From: Bacteroides xylanisolvens XB1A | GTDB lineage: Bacteria; Bacteroidota; Bacteroidia; Bacteroidales; Bacteroidaceae | Direction of reading: 5' to 3' | Length of the DNA stretch: 64,000 nucleotides | Assembly: GCF_000210075.1 (NCBI RefSeq) | Contig: NC_021017.1 | Location: 1,210,691-1,274,690, forward strand | Shown: in pieces, positions 28,690 to 37,253 of the stretch | How the letters are laid out: every line of letters starts with the position of its first letter | Position numbering within the stretch: position 1 is the first letter of the stretch | Made by a program: the position numbers and the translations under genes | The notes under the pieces: model-generated | Databases searched by the model: none | What the model was told of the DNA's origin: nothing | Seen by the model: the letters and a program-made list of their open reading frames with translations, nothing else

Positions 28690-29400
28690 TTAGTTATGTA
28701 CTAACGTACCTATCTCTTCTCCACTGATAACCTTCTTTAAGTTGCCTACTGTGTCCATATCAAATACGACGATTGGCAGATTGTTTTCTTTGCACATACA
28801 AGTCGCTGTCAAATCCATGACTTTCAAACCACGTTTCAGTACTTCATCGTATGTAATATCGTCGAATTTGGTAGCGGTAGGATCTTTTTCGGGGTCAGCT
28901 GTGTAAATACCATCTACACGAGTACCTTTCAACATAACGTCTGCTTCGATTTCTATGCCTCTAAGTGAAGAACCGGTGTCAGTAGTAAAGAAAGGATTTC
29001 CCGTTCCAGCGGACATAATGACTACTTCGCCGTTCTCCATACATTCGATAGCTTTCCATTTACTGTAGAATTCACCGATAGGTTCCATCCGGACTGCTGT
29101 CAACACACGTGCCTTTACACCGGTAGCCACAAGAGCAGAACTTAGAGCGAGACTGTTGATTACGGTAGCCAACATTCCCATTTGGTCTCCTTTCACACGA
29201 TCAAAACCTTTATTGGCTCCGCTTAGTCCGCGAAATATATTGCCTCCTCCGATAACGATACCAATCTGTACCCCTTGCTGGTGGATTTCTTTGATTTGTT
29301 CAGCATATTCTGCCAGTCTTTTTTCATCAATGCCATATTGCTTTTCGCCCATTAAGCTCTCTCCACTAAGCTTTAGTAAGATTCTTTTATACTTTGCCAT
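28690..29400 (-). CDS. pyrH: UMP kinase
   Basis: The 236-residue protein is the bacterial UMP kinase of the amino-acid kinase fold, making UDP from UMP for RNA, DNA and cell-envelope sugars. Blocks seen are LLKLSGESLMG at the N-terminus, IVIGGGNIFRG near 50, DQMGMLATVINSLALS near 70, SAGTGNPFFTTDT near 130 and KGTRVDGIYTADPEKD near 160. Length is normal. It has its own TATATTTG box and shares a terminator with the PUL. The usual bacterial neighbours tsf and frr are not adjacent. Confidence 0.97.
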   Translation of the reverse strand: MAKYKRILLKLSGESLMGEKQYGIDEKRLAEYAEQIKEIHQQGVQIGIVIGGGNIFRGLSGANKGFDRVKGDQMGMLATVINSLALSSALVATGVKARVLTAVRMEPIGEFYSKWKAIECMENGEVVIMSAGTGNPFFTTDTGSSLRGIEIEADVMLKGTRVDGIYTADPEKDPTATKFDDITYDEVLKRGLKVMDLTATCMCKENNLPIVVFDMDTVGNLKKVISGEEIGTLVHN

Positions 29401-29425
29401 ACCTTTTGCTTTTTATTGTTTGCCG

Positions 29426-29433
29426 CAAATATA
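29426..29433 (-). promoter_or_regulatory. Promoter -7 box for pyrH
   Basis: Minus-strand TATATTTG, an exact TAnnTTTG match, 25 nt before the pyrH ATG and downstream of the MATE gene, so pyrH can be transcribed independently. Confidence 0.6.
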
Positions 29434-29454
29434 GAGATAATTTATCGGATAGCC

Positions 29455-30783
29455 TCACCGGGATACGATTACTTTTTTCATTATTTGTCTTCCCAAAAGG
29501 GTTTGTACAATTCCCCGCAATGAAAGATAAACGAGAAAAGCCAGCCACAGGGCGTGATTTCCTAAAAGGGGATGGAAAGCGTAATAGACTCCAAAGAAGC
29601 TGGCAGAGGCAACTAACATGGAGTAAAGCATCTGCCGGGTAGCAGTGGCACCGATAAAAATGCCATCCCATAAGAAAGCGGAGAAACCGGCTAACGGAAT
29701 AATGAGTGCCCAGTAAAAATAAGTGTCTGAAGCGCTGATTACTGAAGTGTCATTGGTTAGTAATCCCAGGAATTCTTTTCCGCCAGCTGTATAGAGAATC
29801 GTGAATACCAGTGAAAGACCGAATCCCCAATAGAAAAGGTGATGCACTGTGTTACGTAAGCCTGTTTGGTTTTTGGCACCAATGTAACGGCCGGTCAGTG
29901 CTTCACCGGCATAAGCAAATCCGTCCATAATGTACGAAAACAAGGTAAATAATTGCATGAGCAAGGTGTTTACGGCTAATACGATTTCTCCTTGGGCGGC
30001 CCCTGCAGAGGTAAAAAATATAGTGACTATAACAAGGCAGAGGGTACGGAAGAATATGTCCCGGTTGACTTGAAAGAAACGGTACATGGCTTGTTTCTGT
30101 ATGATTTCTTTCCATATGATTCGTTTTTTAAGCACACTATAGTAACGCATGTATAACAAAATAGCCATGAAGAAACCTGCATATTGGGCAATTAAAGTCC
30201 CTGTTGCCACTCCTGCTACTTTCATGTCCAATAAGTAGACAAAACATAGACTGGCTACAATGTTGACAATATTTTGAGTAATAGCGATATACATGGGAAA
30301 ACGTGAATTCTGCATCCCGATAAACCAGCCGGCGAATCCATAAAGCCCTAATGTGGCAGGAGCTCCCCAAATGCAGATGTAGAAATAGGTTGTTGCCAGT
30401 TGCTTGACCTCCGGTGTGGTTTGTATCAGTGTAAATGCCAGTTTCAGGATAGGGTATTGGAGTATCAACAGGCAAAGTGCTATAAATAATCCTACTCCAA
30501 CAGAACGTAGTAGTAACCGGGTGATTTCGTTTAAATCATGCTGACCGTACGCTTGTGAAGTCATTCCGCTTGTTCCCATGCGCAGGAATCCAAAAATCCA
30601 GTAGATAATATTGAATAACATTCCCCCTACTGCAATGGCTCCAATGTACGCCGGAGAACCGAGATGTCCTACAATCGTGACATCGATAAGTCCCAGTAGC
30701 GGAACGGTAATATTCGATATAATCGATGGGATGGCTATCTGTAATATTCGTCTGTTTACGGAGGATTTTTTTTTATCTGTCAT
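29455..30783 (-). CDS. MATE-family (DinF-like) multidrug exporter
   Basis: The 442-residue integral membrane protein has about twelve helices in two MATE repeats. The opening RRILQIAIPSIISNITVPLLGLIDVTIVGHLGSPAYIGAIAVG is typical of the DinF branch, and VNTLLMQLFTLFSYIMDGFAYAGEALTGRYIGAKN near 265-300 marks the second half. It would export cationic or other small compounds using a sodium or proton gradient. It is divergent from the TPR gene, with a separate -7 box on each strand in the 112-bp gap. Confidence 0.92.
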   Translation of the reverse strand: MTDKKKSSVNRRILQIAIPSIISNITVPLLGLIDVTIVGHLGSPAYIGAIAVGGMLFNIIYWIFGFLRMGTSGMTSQAYGQHDLNEITRLLLRSVGVGLFIALCLLILQYPILKLAFTLIQTTPEVKQLATTYFYICIWGAPATLGLYGFAGWFIGMQNSRFPMYIAITQNIVNIVASLCFVYLLDMKVAGVATGTLIAQYAGFFMAILLYMRYYSVLKKRIIWKEIIQKQAMYRFFQVNRDIFFRTLCLVIVTIFFTSAGAAQGEIVLAVNTLLMQLFTLFSYIMDGFAYAGEALTGRYIGAKNQTGLRNTVHHLFYWGFGLSLVFTILYTAGGKEFLGLLTNDTSVISASDTYFYWALIIPLAGFSAFLWDGIFIGATATRQMLYSMLVASASFFGVYYAFHPLLGNHALWLAFLVYLSLRGIVQTLLGRQIMKKVIVSR

Positions 30784-30826
30784 TGTATAAAAACACTTTT
30801 ATCAATTTGATTGTTCTTTTCGCGAA

Positions 30827-30834
30827 CAAAGGTA
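30827..30834 (-). promoter_or_regulatory. Promoter -7 box for the MATE gene
   Basis: Minus-strand TACCTTTG, an exact TAnnTTTG match, 43 nt before the start codon. Confidence 0.55.
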
Positions 30835-30854
30835 CATTTTTTATTTTTTTATTG

Positions 30855-30862
30855 TATCTTTG
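30855..30862 (+). promoter_or_regulatory. Promoter -7 box for the TPR gene
   Basis: TATCTTTG, an exact TAnnTTTG match, 33 nt before the start codon and 20 bp from the opposing MATE box. Confidence 0.55.
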
Positions 30863-30895
30863 TGTGTCACGAACTAAATAGCAATCAGATGGATT

Positions 30896-31579
30896 ATGAG
30901 GACCTTAACTATTTTTCTTATCTCTTTATTTTCATTGCCGCTGGTACTGAATGCGCAGTCGGTTGATGAGATGTTACAAAAAGTGTCTGCTGCCATTGAG
31001 GCAGGGCAGAATGGGCAGGCTGTGAGCTATTTCCGGCAGACAATCGCTCTGAATATAGACCGTACGGAAATGTATTATTGGACGAATGTAGACAAGAACA
31101 GTGAAATTAGCTCCAAACTGGCTACAGAATTAGCGCTTGCCTATAAAAAGAATCGGAATTACGACAAAGCCTATTTATTTTACAAGGAATTACTGCAAAA
31201 GGCTCCTAATAATGTAGATTGTTTGGAAGCTTGCGCAGAAATGCAGGTATGTCGCGGGCAGGAGAAAGATGCTTTGCGTATGTACGAAAAAATATTGCAA
31301 CTTGAGGCGGATAATCTGGCGGCTAATATCTTTTTAGGAAACTATTATTATTTGACAGCAGAACAGGAGAAAAAAAAGTTGGAGACGGATTATAAAAAAC
31401 TTTCTTCTCCCACTAAAATGCAGTATGCCCGCTACCGGGATGGATTATCGAAGTTATTTACTACCCGGTATGAGAAAGCGCGTAACTCTTTGCAGAAAGT
31501 GATTTTGCGTTTTCCATCAACAGAAGCTCAAAAGACATTGGATAAGATATTGAGGATAGAAAAAGAGGTGAATCGCTAA
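30896..31579 (+). CDS. Exported tetratricopeptide-repeat protein
   Basis: The 227-residue protein has a signal peptide (about 1-20, ending LNAQ) and three to four TPR helix pairs (for example ALAYKKNRNYDKAYLFYKEL near 90 and EDALRMYEKILQLEADNLAA region near 130). It likely acts as a periplasmic scaffold; no enzyme motif is seen and the partner is unknown. It is a single-gene unit with its own -7 box. The last five codons and the stop codon form part of a perfect terminator hairpin with the stop TAA as the loop. Confidence 0.8.
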   Translation: MRTLTIFLISLFSLPLVLNAQSVDEMLQKVSAAIEAGQNGQAVSYFRQTIALNIDRTEMYYWTNVDKNSEISSKLATELALAYKKNRNYDKAYLFYKELLQKAPNNVDCLEACAEMQVCRGQEKDALRMYEKILQLEADNLAANIFLGNYYYLTAEQEKKKLETDYKKLSSPTKMQYARYRDGLSKLFTTRYEKARNSLQKVILRFPSTEAQKTLDKILRIEKEVNR

Positions 31580-31595
31580 GCGATTCACCTCTTTT
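31561..31595 (+). terminator. Terminator hairpin enclosing the TPR stop codon
   Basis: AAAAGAGGTGAATCGC pairs perfectly with GCGATTCACCTCTTTT (16 bp) and the 3-nt loop is the TAA stop codon at 31577-31579. The TTTT at the end of the right arm and the following TTCAATTATATT give a T-rich tail. It also lies just past the end of the convergent metalloprotease gene. Confidence 0.85.
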
Positions 31596-31612
31596 CAATT
31601 ATATTCAATTTG

Positions 31613-32905
31613 TTATTTTATAGTGCGTATTGGTAAATCCAAAGGTCCTTCATTAAGCGCTCGGGTATCAATGTCTCCTTTCTTCGGTCCGGGTATCAGA
31701 GGACTATAGGATAAGACATGTCTGATACGTTCACGTTGATTTTGAGTGAATTGGTTTGAATAACTAATAGCATAATCCATGATATTATAAGAGATAAACT
31801 CTATACCATTACATCCTGTTCGTTTTACCAAATTTTTAAATGTGTATTTTTCTCTCTCATTTTCATATATGTAATCACAATTGCTCTCATACTCTTGTTT
31901 ATTATAGCTTTTAGTATCTTTGCAATAATCCGTATCTTCACACGTGCCATTATCGGTTTCGGCAAAGACATGATGCAGTCCTAGGTAATGTCCTAATTCA
32001 TGAGCTAGCGTGACAGCAATGTCTGCTGTACTATATTCTGTTGGAGTAGATTCTTCATTAATATATAGGCTATTAATGGAGACACATAGTGGGAATTGTA
32101 AATTTGCTAATGTTAGATGAGAGCGGTCTGTTTCACCAAGCCCTTCTAAATAATGCTCGCCTGTAGTAGAAAAAGGAATATGAGAGATACCTAATGTTAC
32201 TGAATTTGAATTCGGTTCAGTTGTAAAATTATAAACCATGATGTTGATATATGAGTTCGGATCCCATAAGTATTTTACATATTTTCCCGAATTATCCTTC
32301 ATAAAAGTTTCACAATCGATAGGGTATGACTCTGACCATTGGATATATTCTACACCAGGATTGGGTAATGTTTCTCCATTTTTATCTGTTGTTGCCAATG
32401 TAAAAGTAAGATTCATGTCTACACTGTTATTCTTGCTTTTATACAGATTGTTCACTTTGTCTAGTATATGGGATAAACGGCTTGAATTTACTTTTTGTAG
32501 AGAATTCTCATTTTCTTTATACAATACATGAAAGATTACAGGGAGTTCATAATGGTATTCTTCAGCTGTATTGGTAGAGCCATTTTGGATGATTTGAACA
32601 GTTTTGCTAACCTTATGACTTATGATAGTGACAGTTGCTGTTCTGGAATTAGATTCCAGATTTGCATTAATAGATAAGATTAACTTTCCATCGTTTTCTC
32701 CTTTTTGTGTACTGGGGATACACCATTGTTTATTACTTGTTACAGTCCATGAGGAACTACATGTAATATCTATCGTTAATGATTCACCACTTGCGCTGAT
32801 GTTATCAAACTTCGATTCTGATATATTCAATGTTGCAGAATCTGAATCATCGCATCCTATTAATACCCATAACAATGGAAGAAGGAAAATTAGTCTTGTT
32901 TTCAT
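31613..32905 (-). CDS. BACON-domain lipoprotein with M43 (pappalysin-like) zinc metalloprotease
   Basis: The 430-residue protein has a lipobox signal (WVLIGC, cysteine near residue 18), one BACON-type Ig module (about 30-110, ending VSKTVQIIQNG) and a metzincin protease domain. The zinc motif HELGHYLGLHH gives H302, E303, H306, G309 and H312, and the Met-turn follows in YNIMDYA. This fits peptidase family M43 (cytophagalysin/pappalysin). It should be anchored on the outer membrane and cut extracellular proteins or peptides. The ATG at 32905 is preferred over the upstream in-frame start because it begins the lipoprotein signal directly. No immunity or secretion partner is adjacent. Confidence 0.87.
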   Translation of the reverse strand: MKTRLIFLLPLLWVLIGCDDSDSATLNISESKFDNISASGESLTIDITCSSSWTVTSNKQWCIPSTQKGENDGKLILSINANLESNSRTATVTIISHKVSKTVQIIQNGSTNTAEEYHYELPVIFHVLYKENENSLQKVNSSRLSHILDKVNNLYKSKNNSVDMNLTFTLATTDKNGETLPNPGVEYIQWSESYPIDCETFMKDNSGKYVKYLWDPNSYINIMVYNFTTEPNSNSVTLGISHIPFSTTGEHYLEGLGETDRSHLTLANLQFPLCVSINSLYINEESTPTEYSTADIAVTLAHELGHYLGLHHVFAETDNGTCEDTDYCKDTKSYNKQEYESNCDYIYENEREKYTFKNLVKRTGCNGIEFISYNIMDYAISYSNQFTQNQRERIRHVLSYSPLIPGPKKGDIDTRALNEGPLDLPIRTIK

Positions 32906-32971
32906 AAATGAAAGAATTTTATATAAAAACGCACGTTCCAAAGATAATGTTTTGATCTGGAATAGAATAGC

Positions 32972-33730
32972 TTATTTCAGTAAATATTCTACTTCCTTAA
33001 ACATGTACCCTCTTTTAATCAGCTTCTCATCTTCTAATATTAATCTTCCTTCAGGTTCTACACAAACGATTCGTGCAAGAAATTCTCCATTGGCATCTTT
33101 ATATTGATGCATTCCTTCCCTTCTGAAAAGAGATTTTTCATATTGACAGGCTATTGATGTTGTATCGCCTTTTTTGAGCAAACTATAATAAGATTGGATA
33201 CGCAGCATGATATTTTTCAGTATTTTGAATAGGTCATGCTCTTCTTCTGTGATTTGTAGTAGTGAAACGGGGTTAGGAGCAGAACTGTGAAATATCTCTT
33301 GATTAATATTAATTCCGATTCCTGCAATACTTTGACTGATGTTCCGCCCCATCAGATCGTTTTCTATCAACATCCCACATATTTTTTTTTCTTTCCAATA
33401 AATATCATTCGGCCATTTGATAGAAATGTCGGTGGTATAGGTATCCAATTCTTCTTTAATAGCTAAAGATATAATCTGTGAAATAAGAAACTGACGTCGT
33501 GCTTCCAAAAACTCGGGGAAGATAACGGTGCTGAAAAGAAGATTCTTGCTAGGATCTGATTCCCACGAATTTCCACGCTGTCCCCGACCGGAAGTTTGAA
33601 AATCGGCGACAACGACAGTTAGTTCCTCCACTTTCTGTTCAGAACAGAGAGATTGCAGATAATTGTTGGTAGAGTTCGTCTCGTTGATATGAATCAATGA
33701 AACCGGGAATGTATCAGGGGAGAGCATCAT
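32972..33730 (-). CDS. birA: Biotin-[acetyl-CoA-carboxylase] ligase
   Basis: The 252-residue protein is a biotin protein ligase, which activates biotin as biotinyl-AMP and attaches it to carboxylase subunits. The catalytic core shows TNSTNNYLQSL, the GRGQRGNSWESDPSKNLLFS adenylate-binding loop (about 50-70), IKWPNDIYW (about 103) and CGMLIEN (about 117). It lacks the N-terminal DNA-binding domain of E. coli BirA, so it is probably a monofunctional ligase. Its start overlaps the end of the MmcQ-like gene by 17 nt, so the two are co-transcribed. Confidence 0.94.
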   Translation of the reverse strand: MMLSPDTFPVSLIHINETNSTNNYLQSLCSEQKVEELTVVVADFQTSGRGQRGNSWESDPSKNLLFSTVIFPEFLEARRQFLISQIISLAIKEELDTYTTDISIKWPNDIYWKEKKICGMLIENDLMGRNISQSIAGIGININQEIFHSSAPNPVSLLQITEEEHDLFKILKNIMLRIQSYYSLLKKGDTTSIACQYEKSLFRREGMHQYKDANGEFLARIVCVEPEGRLILEDEKLIKRGYMFKEVEYLLK

Positions 33731-34070
33731 ATTCTGCGCGTAACTTTTTAGTAAATTTCTTGATTACCTCATCATAAGAGTGGTCAATAAGCTCTTTCAT
33801 CAATTTATCGTCTACGTCACTGTCAAAGCGGACACTATTCCAGTACTTTTTATTAAAATGATAAGCCCCTTCAATTCCCGAATAATGTTCACGCAATTCG
33901 ATTGCTTTCTCCGGATTACATTTTAGTGCGATGTGATTAGCCTCTTCCAGGTCAATGAGAGCAAACATCTTGTTCATTACCTTTACAACCAGTGATACAT
34001 CATCGAAAGGAAAAGATTCGGTGACTCCTTTCTTGTTCAAGCAGTATTCTCTGACAGTTTCTACATTCAT
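33714..34070 (-). CDS. MmcQ/YjbR-family protein
   Basis: The 118-residue protein matches the small MmcQ/YjbR family (CyaY-like fold, suggested to bind DNA, function unproved). Family blocks are CLNKKGVTESFPFDD near residue 10, KVMNKMFALIDLEE near 30, NPEKAIELREHY near 50 and GAYHFNKKYWNSVRFD near 65. Length is normal. It lies just upstream of, and overlaps, birA. Confidence 0.9.
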   Translation of the reverse strand: MNVETVREYCLNKKGVTESFPFDDVSLVVKVMNKMFALIDLEEANHIALKCNPEKAIELREHYSGIEGAYHFNKKYWNSVRFDSDVDDKLMKELIDHSYDEVIKKFTKKLRAEYDALP

Positions 34071-34184
34071 AATGAATTAATAATTATAGTATGTTTTCAT
34101 AATTGGTTATATCATAAATTAAAGCGCAGATTGCACGAATTTCACGGCTTTTATAATGATGAATATCTAAATCCACAGCTTTCT

Positions 34185-34550
34185 TTAATATAGAGGAGGA
34201 TAAAACGCTTCCTCTATGTGTTCAACCTTGAAACTCCCGTCGTTGCCTACTACAGTGATGATATCGAAGCGTACAGGAGTGTCAATCTGAAACAATCTGA
34301 TATAGGCATCTGCTGCACGTACTGTACGTTTTATTTTGGGTAAATCTACAGCATCTTCCGGGGCTGCAAACAGAGTGTCACTGCGCGTCTTCACTTCTAC
34401 TACAATCAGTTCATTGTCTTTTGCAGCTACAATGTCCAGTTCGAAATGTCCTCTTCTCCAATTCCGGTCACGAATAAGATAACCTTTCTGCTCAAGATAA
34501 GCTACGGCGGCATTTTCTCCGGATTTTCCTAAATCATTATGTTCAGCCAT
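34185..34550 (-). CDS. YraN / UPF0102-family nuclease-fold protein
   Basis: The 121-residue protein belongs to UPF0102 (YraN), a small family with the PD-(D/E)XK endonuclease-like fold, often near tRNA or cell-division genes. Visible blocks are GKSGENAAVAYLEQKGY, ILDRNWRRGHFELDIVA (as IRDRNWRRGHFELDIVA) and ELIVVEVKTRS, whose D, E and K match the fold's catalytic positions. The cellular job is unproved. ATG at 34550 (MAEHNDLG) is chosen because the upstream in-frame start is TTG and overlaps a TAAATTTG -7 box at 34560-34567 on the minus strand, leaving only a few leader bases. Confidence 0.9.
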   Translation of the reverse strand: MAEHNDLGKSGENAAVAYLEQKGYLIRDRNWRRGHFELDIVAAKDNELIVVEVKTRSDTLFAAPEDAVDLPKIKRTVRAADAYIRLFQIDTPVRFDIITVVGNDGSFKVEHIEEAFYPPLY

Positions 34551-34601
34551 CTTTTTTTGCAAATTTACTGCTTTTATTCTTTGTTTTTACAGAAGTAAAA
34601 G

Positions 34602-34609
34602 TAATTTTG
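34602..34609 (+). promoter_or_regulatory. -7 box just upstream of the small RHH-like gene
   Basis: TAATTTTG matches TAnnTTTG and ends 8 bp before the ATG at 34618. Translation from that ATG would be nearly leaderless; otherwise a downstream ATG at 34648 or 34681 is used. Confidence 0.45.
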
Positions 34610-34617
34610 CAGAAGAT

Positions 34618-34851
34618 ATGAGAAAAAGGAGTAAGAAGTGCCTGAAAATGCATGCCGAGTGTACCAAAAGGGAACGACGGATGAGCATTTTATTGAGCGA
34701 CGAAGAACAGCTGATTGTAGATCGTTATCTTGAGAAATATAAGATAACGAACAAGTCACGTTGGCTTCGTGAAACAATTCTCATGTTTATCCATAAGAAT
34801 ATGGAAGAAGATTATCCCACCCTTTTTGGTGAACATGATATGAGACGATAG
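34618..34851 (+). CDS. Small basic protein, ribbon-helix-helix-like
   Basis: The 77-residue product is not assigned to a named family. The segment RRMSILLSDEEQLIVDRYLE followed by NKSRWLRETILMFI looks like a ribbon-helix-helix DNA-binding fold: a short strand and two amphipathic helices. The N-terminus is Lys/Arg rich with two cysteines. The start is uncertain; ATG codons at 34648 and 34681 also fit, and the -7 box so close to 34618 argues for one of these or for a near-leaderless message. It precedes tadA by 26 bp on the same strand, so it could be co-transcribed with it. Confidence 0.6.
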   Translation: MRKRSKKCLKMHAECTKRERRMSILLSDEEQLIVDRYLEKYKITNKSRWLRETILMFIHKNMEEDYPTLFGEHDMRR

Positions 34852-34877
34852 TTGAAAATTAAAAATTAAAGCGGGGA

Positions 34878-35315
34878 ATGCTGGACGATATTTACTTCAT
34901 GAAACAAGCTTTGATAGAGGCAGGTAAGGCTGCCGAGCGGGGAGAAGTTCCCGTTGGAGCTGTCGTGGTTTGTAAAGAGCGGATTATTGCGCGTGCCCAT
35001 AATCTCACAGAAACATTGAATGATGTAACGGCTCATGCCGAGATGCAGGCTATTACGGCTGCTGCCAACGTGCTTGGTGGTAAGTATTTGAACGAATGTA
35101 CCCTGTATGTTACCGTTGAGCCTTGCGTGATGTGCGCAGGGGCTATTGCTTGGGCACAAACAGGCAAGCTTGTGTTTGGTGCCGAAGATGAAAAACGCGG
35201 CTATCAGAAATATGCCGGTTCGGCTCTACATCCTAAAACAGTGGTTGTAAAAGGGATAATGGCTGACGAATGTGCTGCACTAATGAAAGAGTTCTTTGCT
35301 GCGAAACGGAAATGA
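34878..35315 (+). CDS. tadA: tRNA-specific adenosine deaminase
   Basis: The 145-residue protein is a zinc-dependent deaminase of the TadA type, converting A34 to inosine in tRNA-Arg(ACG). The zinc and catalytic motifs HAEMQAI (about 53-59) and PCVMCAGAI (about 83-91) are intact. Other blocks (VPVGAVVV, ARAHNLTETLNDVTAHAE) fit. A guanine or nucleoside deaminase paralog is possible but less likely given length and motifs. Confidence 0.92.
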   Translation: MLDDIYFMKQALIEAGKAAERGEVPVGAVVVCKERIIARAHNLTETLNDVTAHAEMQAITAAANVLGGKYLNECTLYVTVEPCVMCAGAIAWAQTGKLVFGAEDEKRGYQKYAGSALHPKTVVVKGIMADECAALMKEFFAAKRK

Positions 35316-35329
35316 AAGCAGTGTAATGG

Positions 35330-35620
35330 CTATTTGATTTCCTCAAAATCTACATATTCGCCATCATCCTGGGTGAATATTTTTTTATGTCTTTTCTCCG
35401 GAACATTCTCGGAATATATTTCTTCTTCATCATCATTTGAACGGCGATTCGTTTGGTTATAGCTTTGTTGGCTTGTACGTCCTGATTCCGTTTGTTTCGG
35501 GCGGGATGAAGAAGAACTACGTCCTAATCCGAAAATCGTTCTTAGTATGAAGCCGACAATAGAAAGGCCAAATACGAAAATGGCAATGATAAAAATGAGT
35601 ATGAATAAAAGTATATGCAT
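35330..35620 (-). CDS. Small membrane-anchored protein, DUF4834-like
   Basis: The 96-residue protein starts with a long hydrophobic helix (about 3-32) followed by a Ser/Arg/Gln-rich, then acidic, cytoplasmic or periplasmic tail with repeated EEIYSENVPEKRHKKIF charge clusters. It matches the pattern of Bacteroidales DUF4834 proteins. The function is unknown. It is convergent with tadA with only 14 bp between stops and no clear terminator there. Confidence 0.7.
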   Translation of the reverse strand: MHILLFILIFIIAIFVFGLSIVGFILRTIFGLGRSSSSSRPKQTESGRTSQQSYNQTNRRSNDDEEEIYSENVPEKRHKKIFTQDDGEYVDFEEIK

Positions 35621-35687
35621 CGGACTATGATTTTTATGTTGTTACTTTGATAAAACTCATAGTACAACAAACGTGCCAAGAGATTGT

Positions 35688-36395
35688 TTATTTACTTTTT
35701 CTTGTAAAAAGTGAAAGTAAAATATACCATACAATAATGGCGGCAAAACTGCTAATTCCAAGAAATAGAAGAAGAGGAATGCAGATAATCAGGAATATAA
35801 AACTGATTTTGTTGTCATTCCATGACAGGTTTTTAAATTTCAAAGAAAACATCGGTATTTCTGATACCAGTAGTCCGGAAAATAGACAGACAAGTATAAG
35901 AAGGTAGACAGGATGGCAGTTGTCTGATATCAGGAAGTCATGTGCCCCTGCCACTAATGAGCCCCAAAACAGAGCATTGGCTGGTACTGGGAGTCCGACA
36001 AAAGAGCTGGTCTGCCGTGTGTCATTGTTGAATTTAGCCAGGCGCAAGGCAGAAAAAACAGAAATCAAGAATGCCAAATAGGGTAGATAAGGAGCGATGA
36101 ACTCCATATTTGCCGGATAGTACATTTCTTTGAACAAGGAGAATACGATCAGTGAGGGAGCAACTCCGAAGCTGACATCATCTGCCAATGAATCCAGGTC
36201 TTTTCCGATAATGGAATGTGCATTGAGTGCACGAGCCAACAATCCGTCAAAGAAATCAAAAATAGAACTTAAAGCGATGAAAAGTAGAGCCAGTTCATAT
36301 TTTGCTTCAAAAGCCATGACACAAGCAATACAACCGGAGAAAAGGTTCAGGCAGGTTACGGTATTCGGAATACTATTTTTAATAACGTTTGTCAT
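35688..36395 (-). CDS. pssA: CDP-diacylglycerol-serine O-phosphatidyltransferase
   Basis: The 235-residue membrane protein makes phosphatidylserine from CDP-diacylglycerol and serine. The CDP-alcohol phosphotransferase signature is intact in DFFDGLLARAL followed by GKDLDSLADD (about 47-72), with about seven helices. It lies 10 bp behind psd in the same direction, so the operon makes phosphatidylethanolamine in two steps. The promoter is the box upstream of psd. Confidence 0.94.
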   Translation of the reverse strand: MTNVIKNSIPNTVTCLNLFSGCIACVMAFEAKYELALLFIALSSIFDFFDGLLARALNAHSIIGKDLDSLADDVSFGVAPSLIVFSLFKEMYYPANMEFIAPYLPYLAFLISVFSALRLAKFNNDTRQTSSFVGLPVPANALFWGSLVAGAHDFLISDNCHPVYLLILVCLFSGLLVSEIPMFSLKFKNLSWNDNKISFIFLIICIPLLLFLGISSFAAIIVWYILLSLFTRKSK

Positions 36396-36405
36396 TGTGA
36401 CAGAA

Positions 36406-37092
36406 TTATTTAAGTTTGGCGATAACCGTTTGGTTACCGGTCGTTAATTGTCCCATTTTTACACAAATCTCCGTGCCAATGGGTAAATACACATCCACGC
36501 GGGAACCGAATTTGATAAATCCCATGTGTTCGTCAATATAACATTCTTCTCCTACTTCAGCGTAGGTGACAATACGGCGTGCCACTGCTCCGGCGATTTG
36601 CCGGGTGAGTATTTCCACTCCTTCCGGAGTTTCGATCACTACCGTAGAACGTTCGTTTTCTGTGCTGGCTTTCGGCAGCCATGCTTTCATAAAATTGCCA
36701 TTATGATGCGCTACCTTTTTAATAGTACCATCTACCGGATACCAGTTGGCATGTACATTCACGATGCTCATAAAAATAGATACCATTAAGCGGCGGTCAT
36801 GGAAATATTCGTTTTCATCCACTTCTTCGATGACGACGATTTTTCCATCGGCGGGTGCTACGACAATCTTTTCAGTGTCCTGCCCGAAGAGACGGATCGG
36901 ACATCGAAAGAAATTCACCATCAGCAGATAGACTGCTATACTCGCTACTGCTACCACATAAAAAGGTATTTTGCAATCGATTCCCCAATAAAGAGCTGCA
37001 TTAATCAATAGCAATAGCAAAAAGCTTGCCCATAATATATGTGTTCCTTCGCGGTGAATACGTATTTTCTTCAATTTCTTTAGTCGGCCCAT
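36406..37092 (-). CDS. psd: Phosphatidylserine decarboxylase
   Basis: The 228-residue protein is a pyruvoyl-dependent decarboxylase of the short (PSD-A) type that turns phosphatidylserine into phosphatidylethanolamine at the inner membrane. Two N-terminal helices (about 18-60) precede the core: [33 protein letters not shown] and [14 protein letters not shown], where self-cleavage at Gly-Ser would create the pyruvoyl group near residue 200. It is followed closely by pssA. Confidence 0.95.
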   Translation of the reverse strand: MGRLKKLKKIRIHREGTHILWASFLLLLLINAALYWGIDCKIPFYVVAVASIAVYLLMVNFFRCPIRLFGQDTEKIVVAPADGKIVVIEEVDENEYFHDRRLMVSIFMSIVNVHANWYPVDGTIKKVAHHNGNFMKAWLPKASTENERSTVVIETPEGVEILTRQIAGAVARRIVTYAEVGEECYIDEHMGFIKFGSRVDVYLPIGTEICVKMGQLTTGNQTVIAKLK

Positions 37093-37117
37093 GAATGCTG
37101 TTTAATGATATTGTCTG

Positions 37118-37125
37118 CAAAAATA
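37118..37125 (-). promoter_or_regulatory. Promoter -7 box for psd-pssA
   Basis: Minus-strand TATTTTTG, a TAnnTTTG match, 25 nt before the psd ATG. Confidence 0.5.
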
Positions 37126-37192
37126 TACTTAATTTAAAAAATCAGCAAGTAAATGAGCATAGAAATGCGAATGTTGATAACTTTTTGAGGAT

Positions 37193-37200
37193 TATTTTTG
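37193..37200 (+). promoter_or_regulatory. Promoter -7 box for dnaE
   Basis: TATTTTTG, a TAnnTTTG match, 53 nt before the dnaE ATG. Confidence 0.45.
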
Positions 37201-37253
37201 TTTATAACCCAAGAGGTAGTAATTTTATGCCTTCAAATTAACTACTTATCATT

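Noticed and set aside
34125..34160. GC-richer word around GCGCAGATTGCACGAATTTCACGG after the MmcQ-like promoter region, considered as a repeat
   Set aside because: Only one copy is seen in this window, so no repeat can be claimed here.
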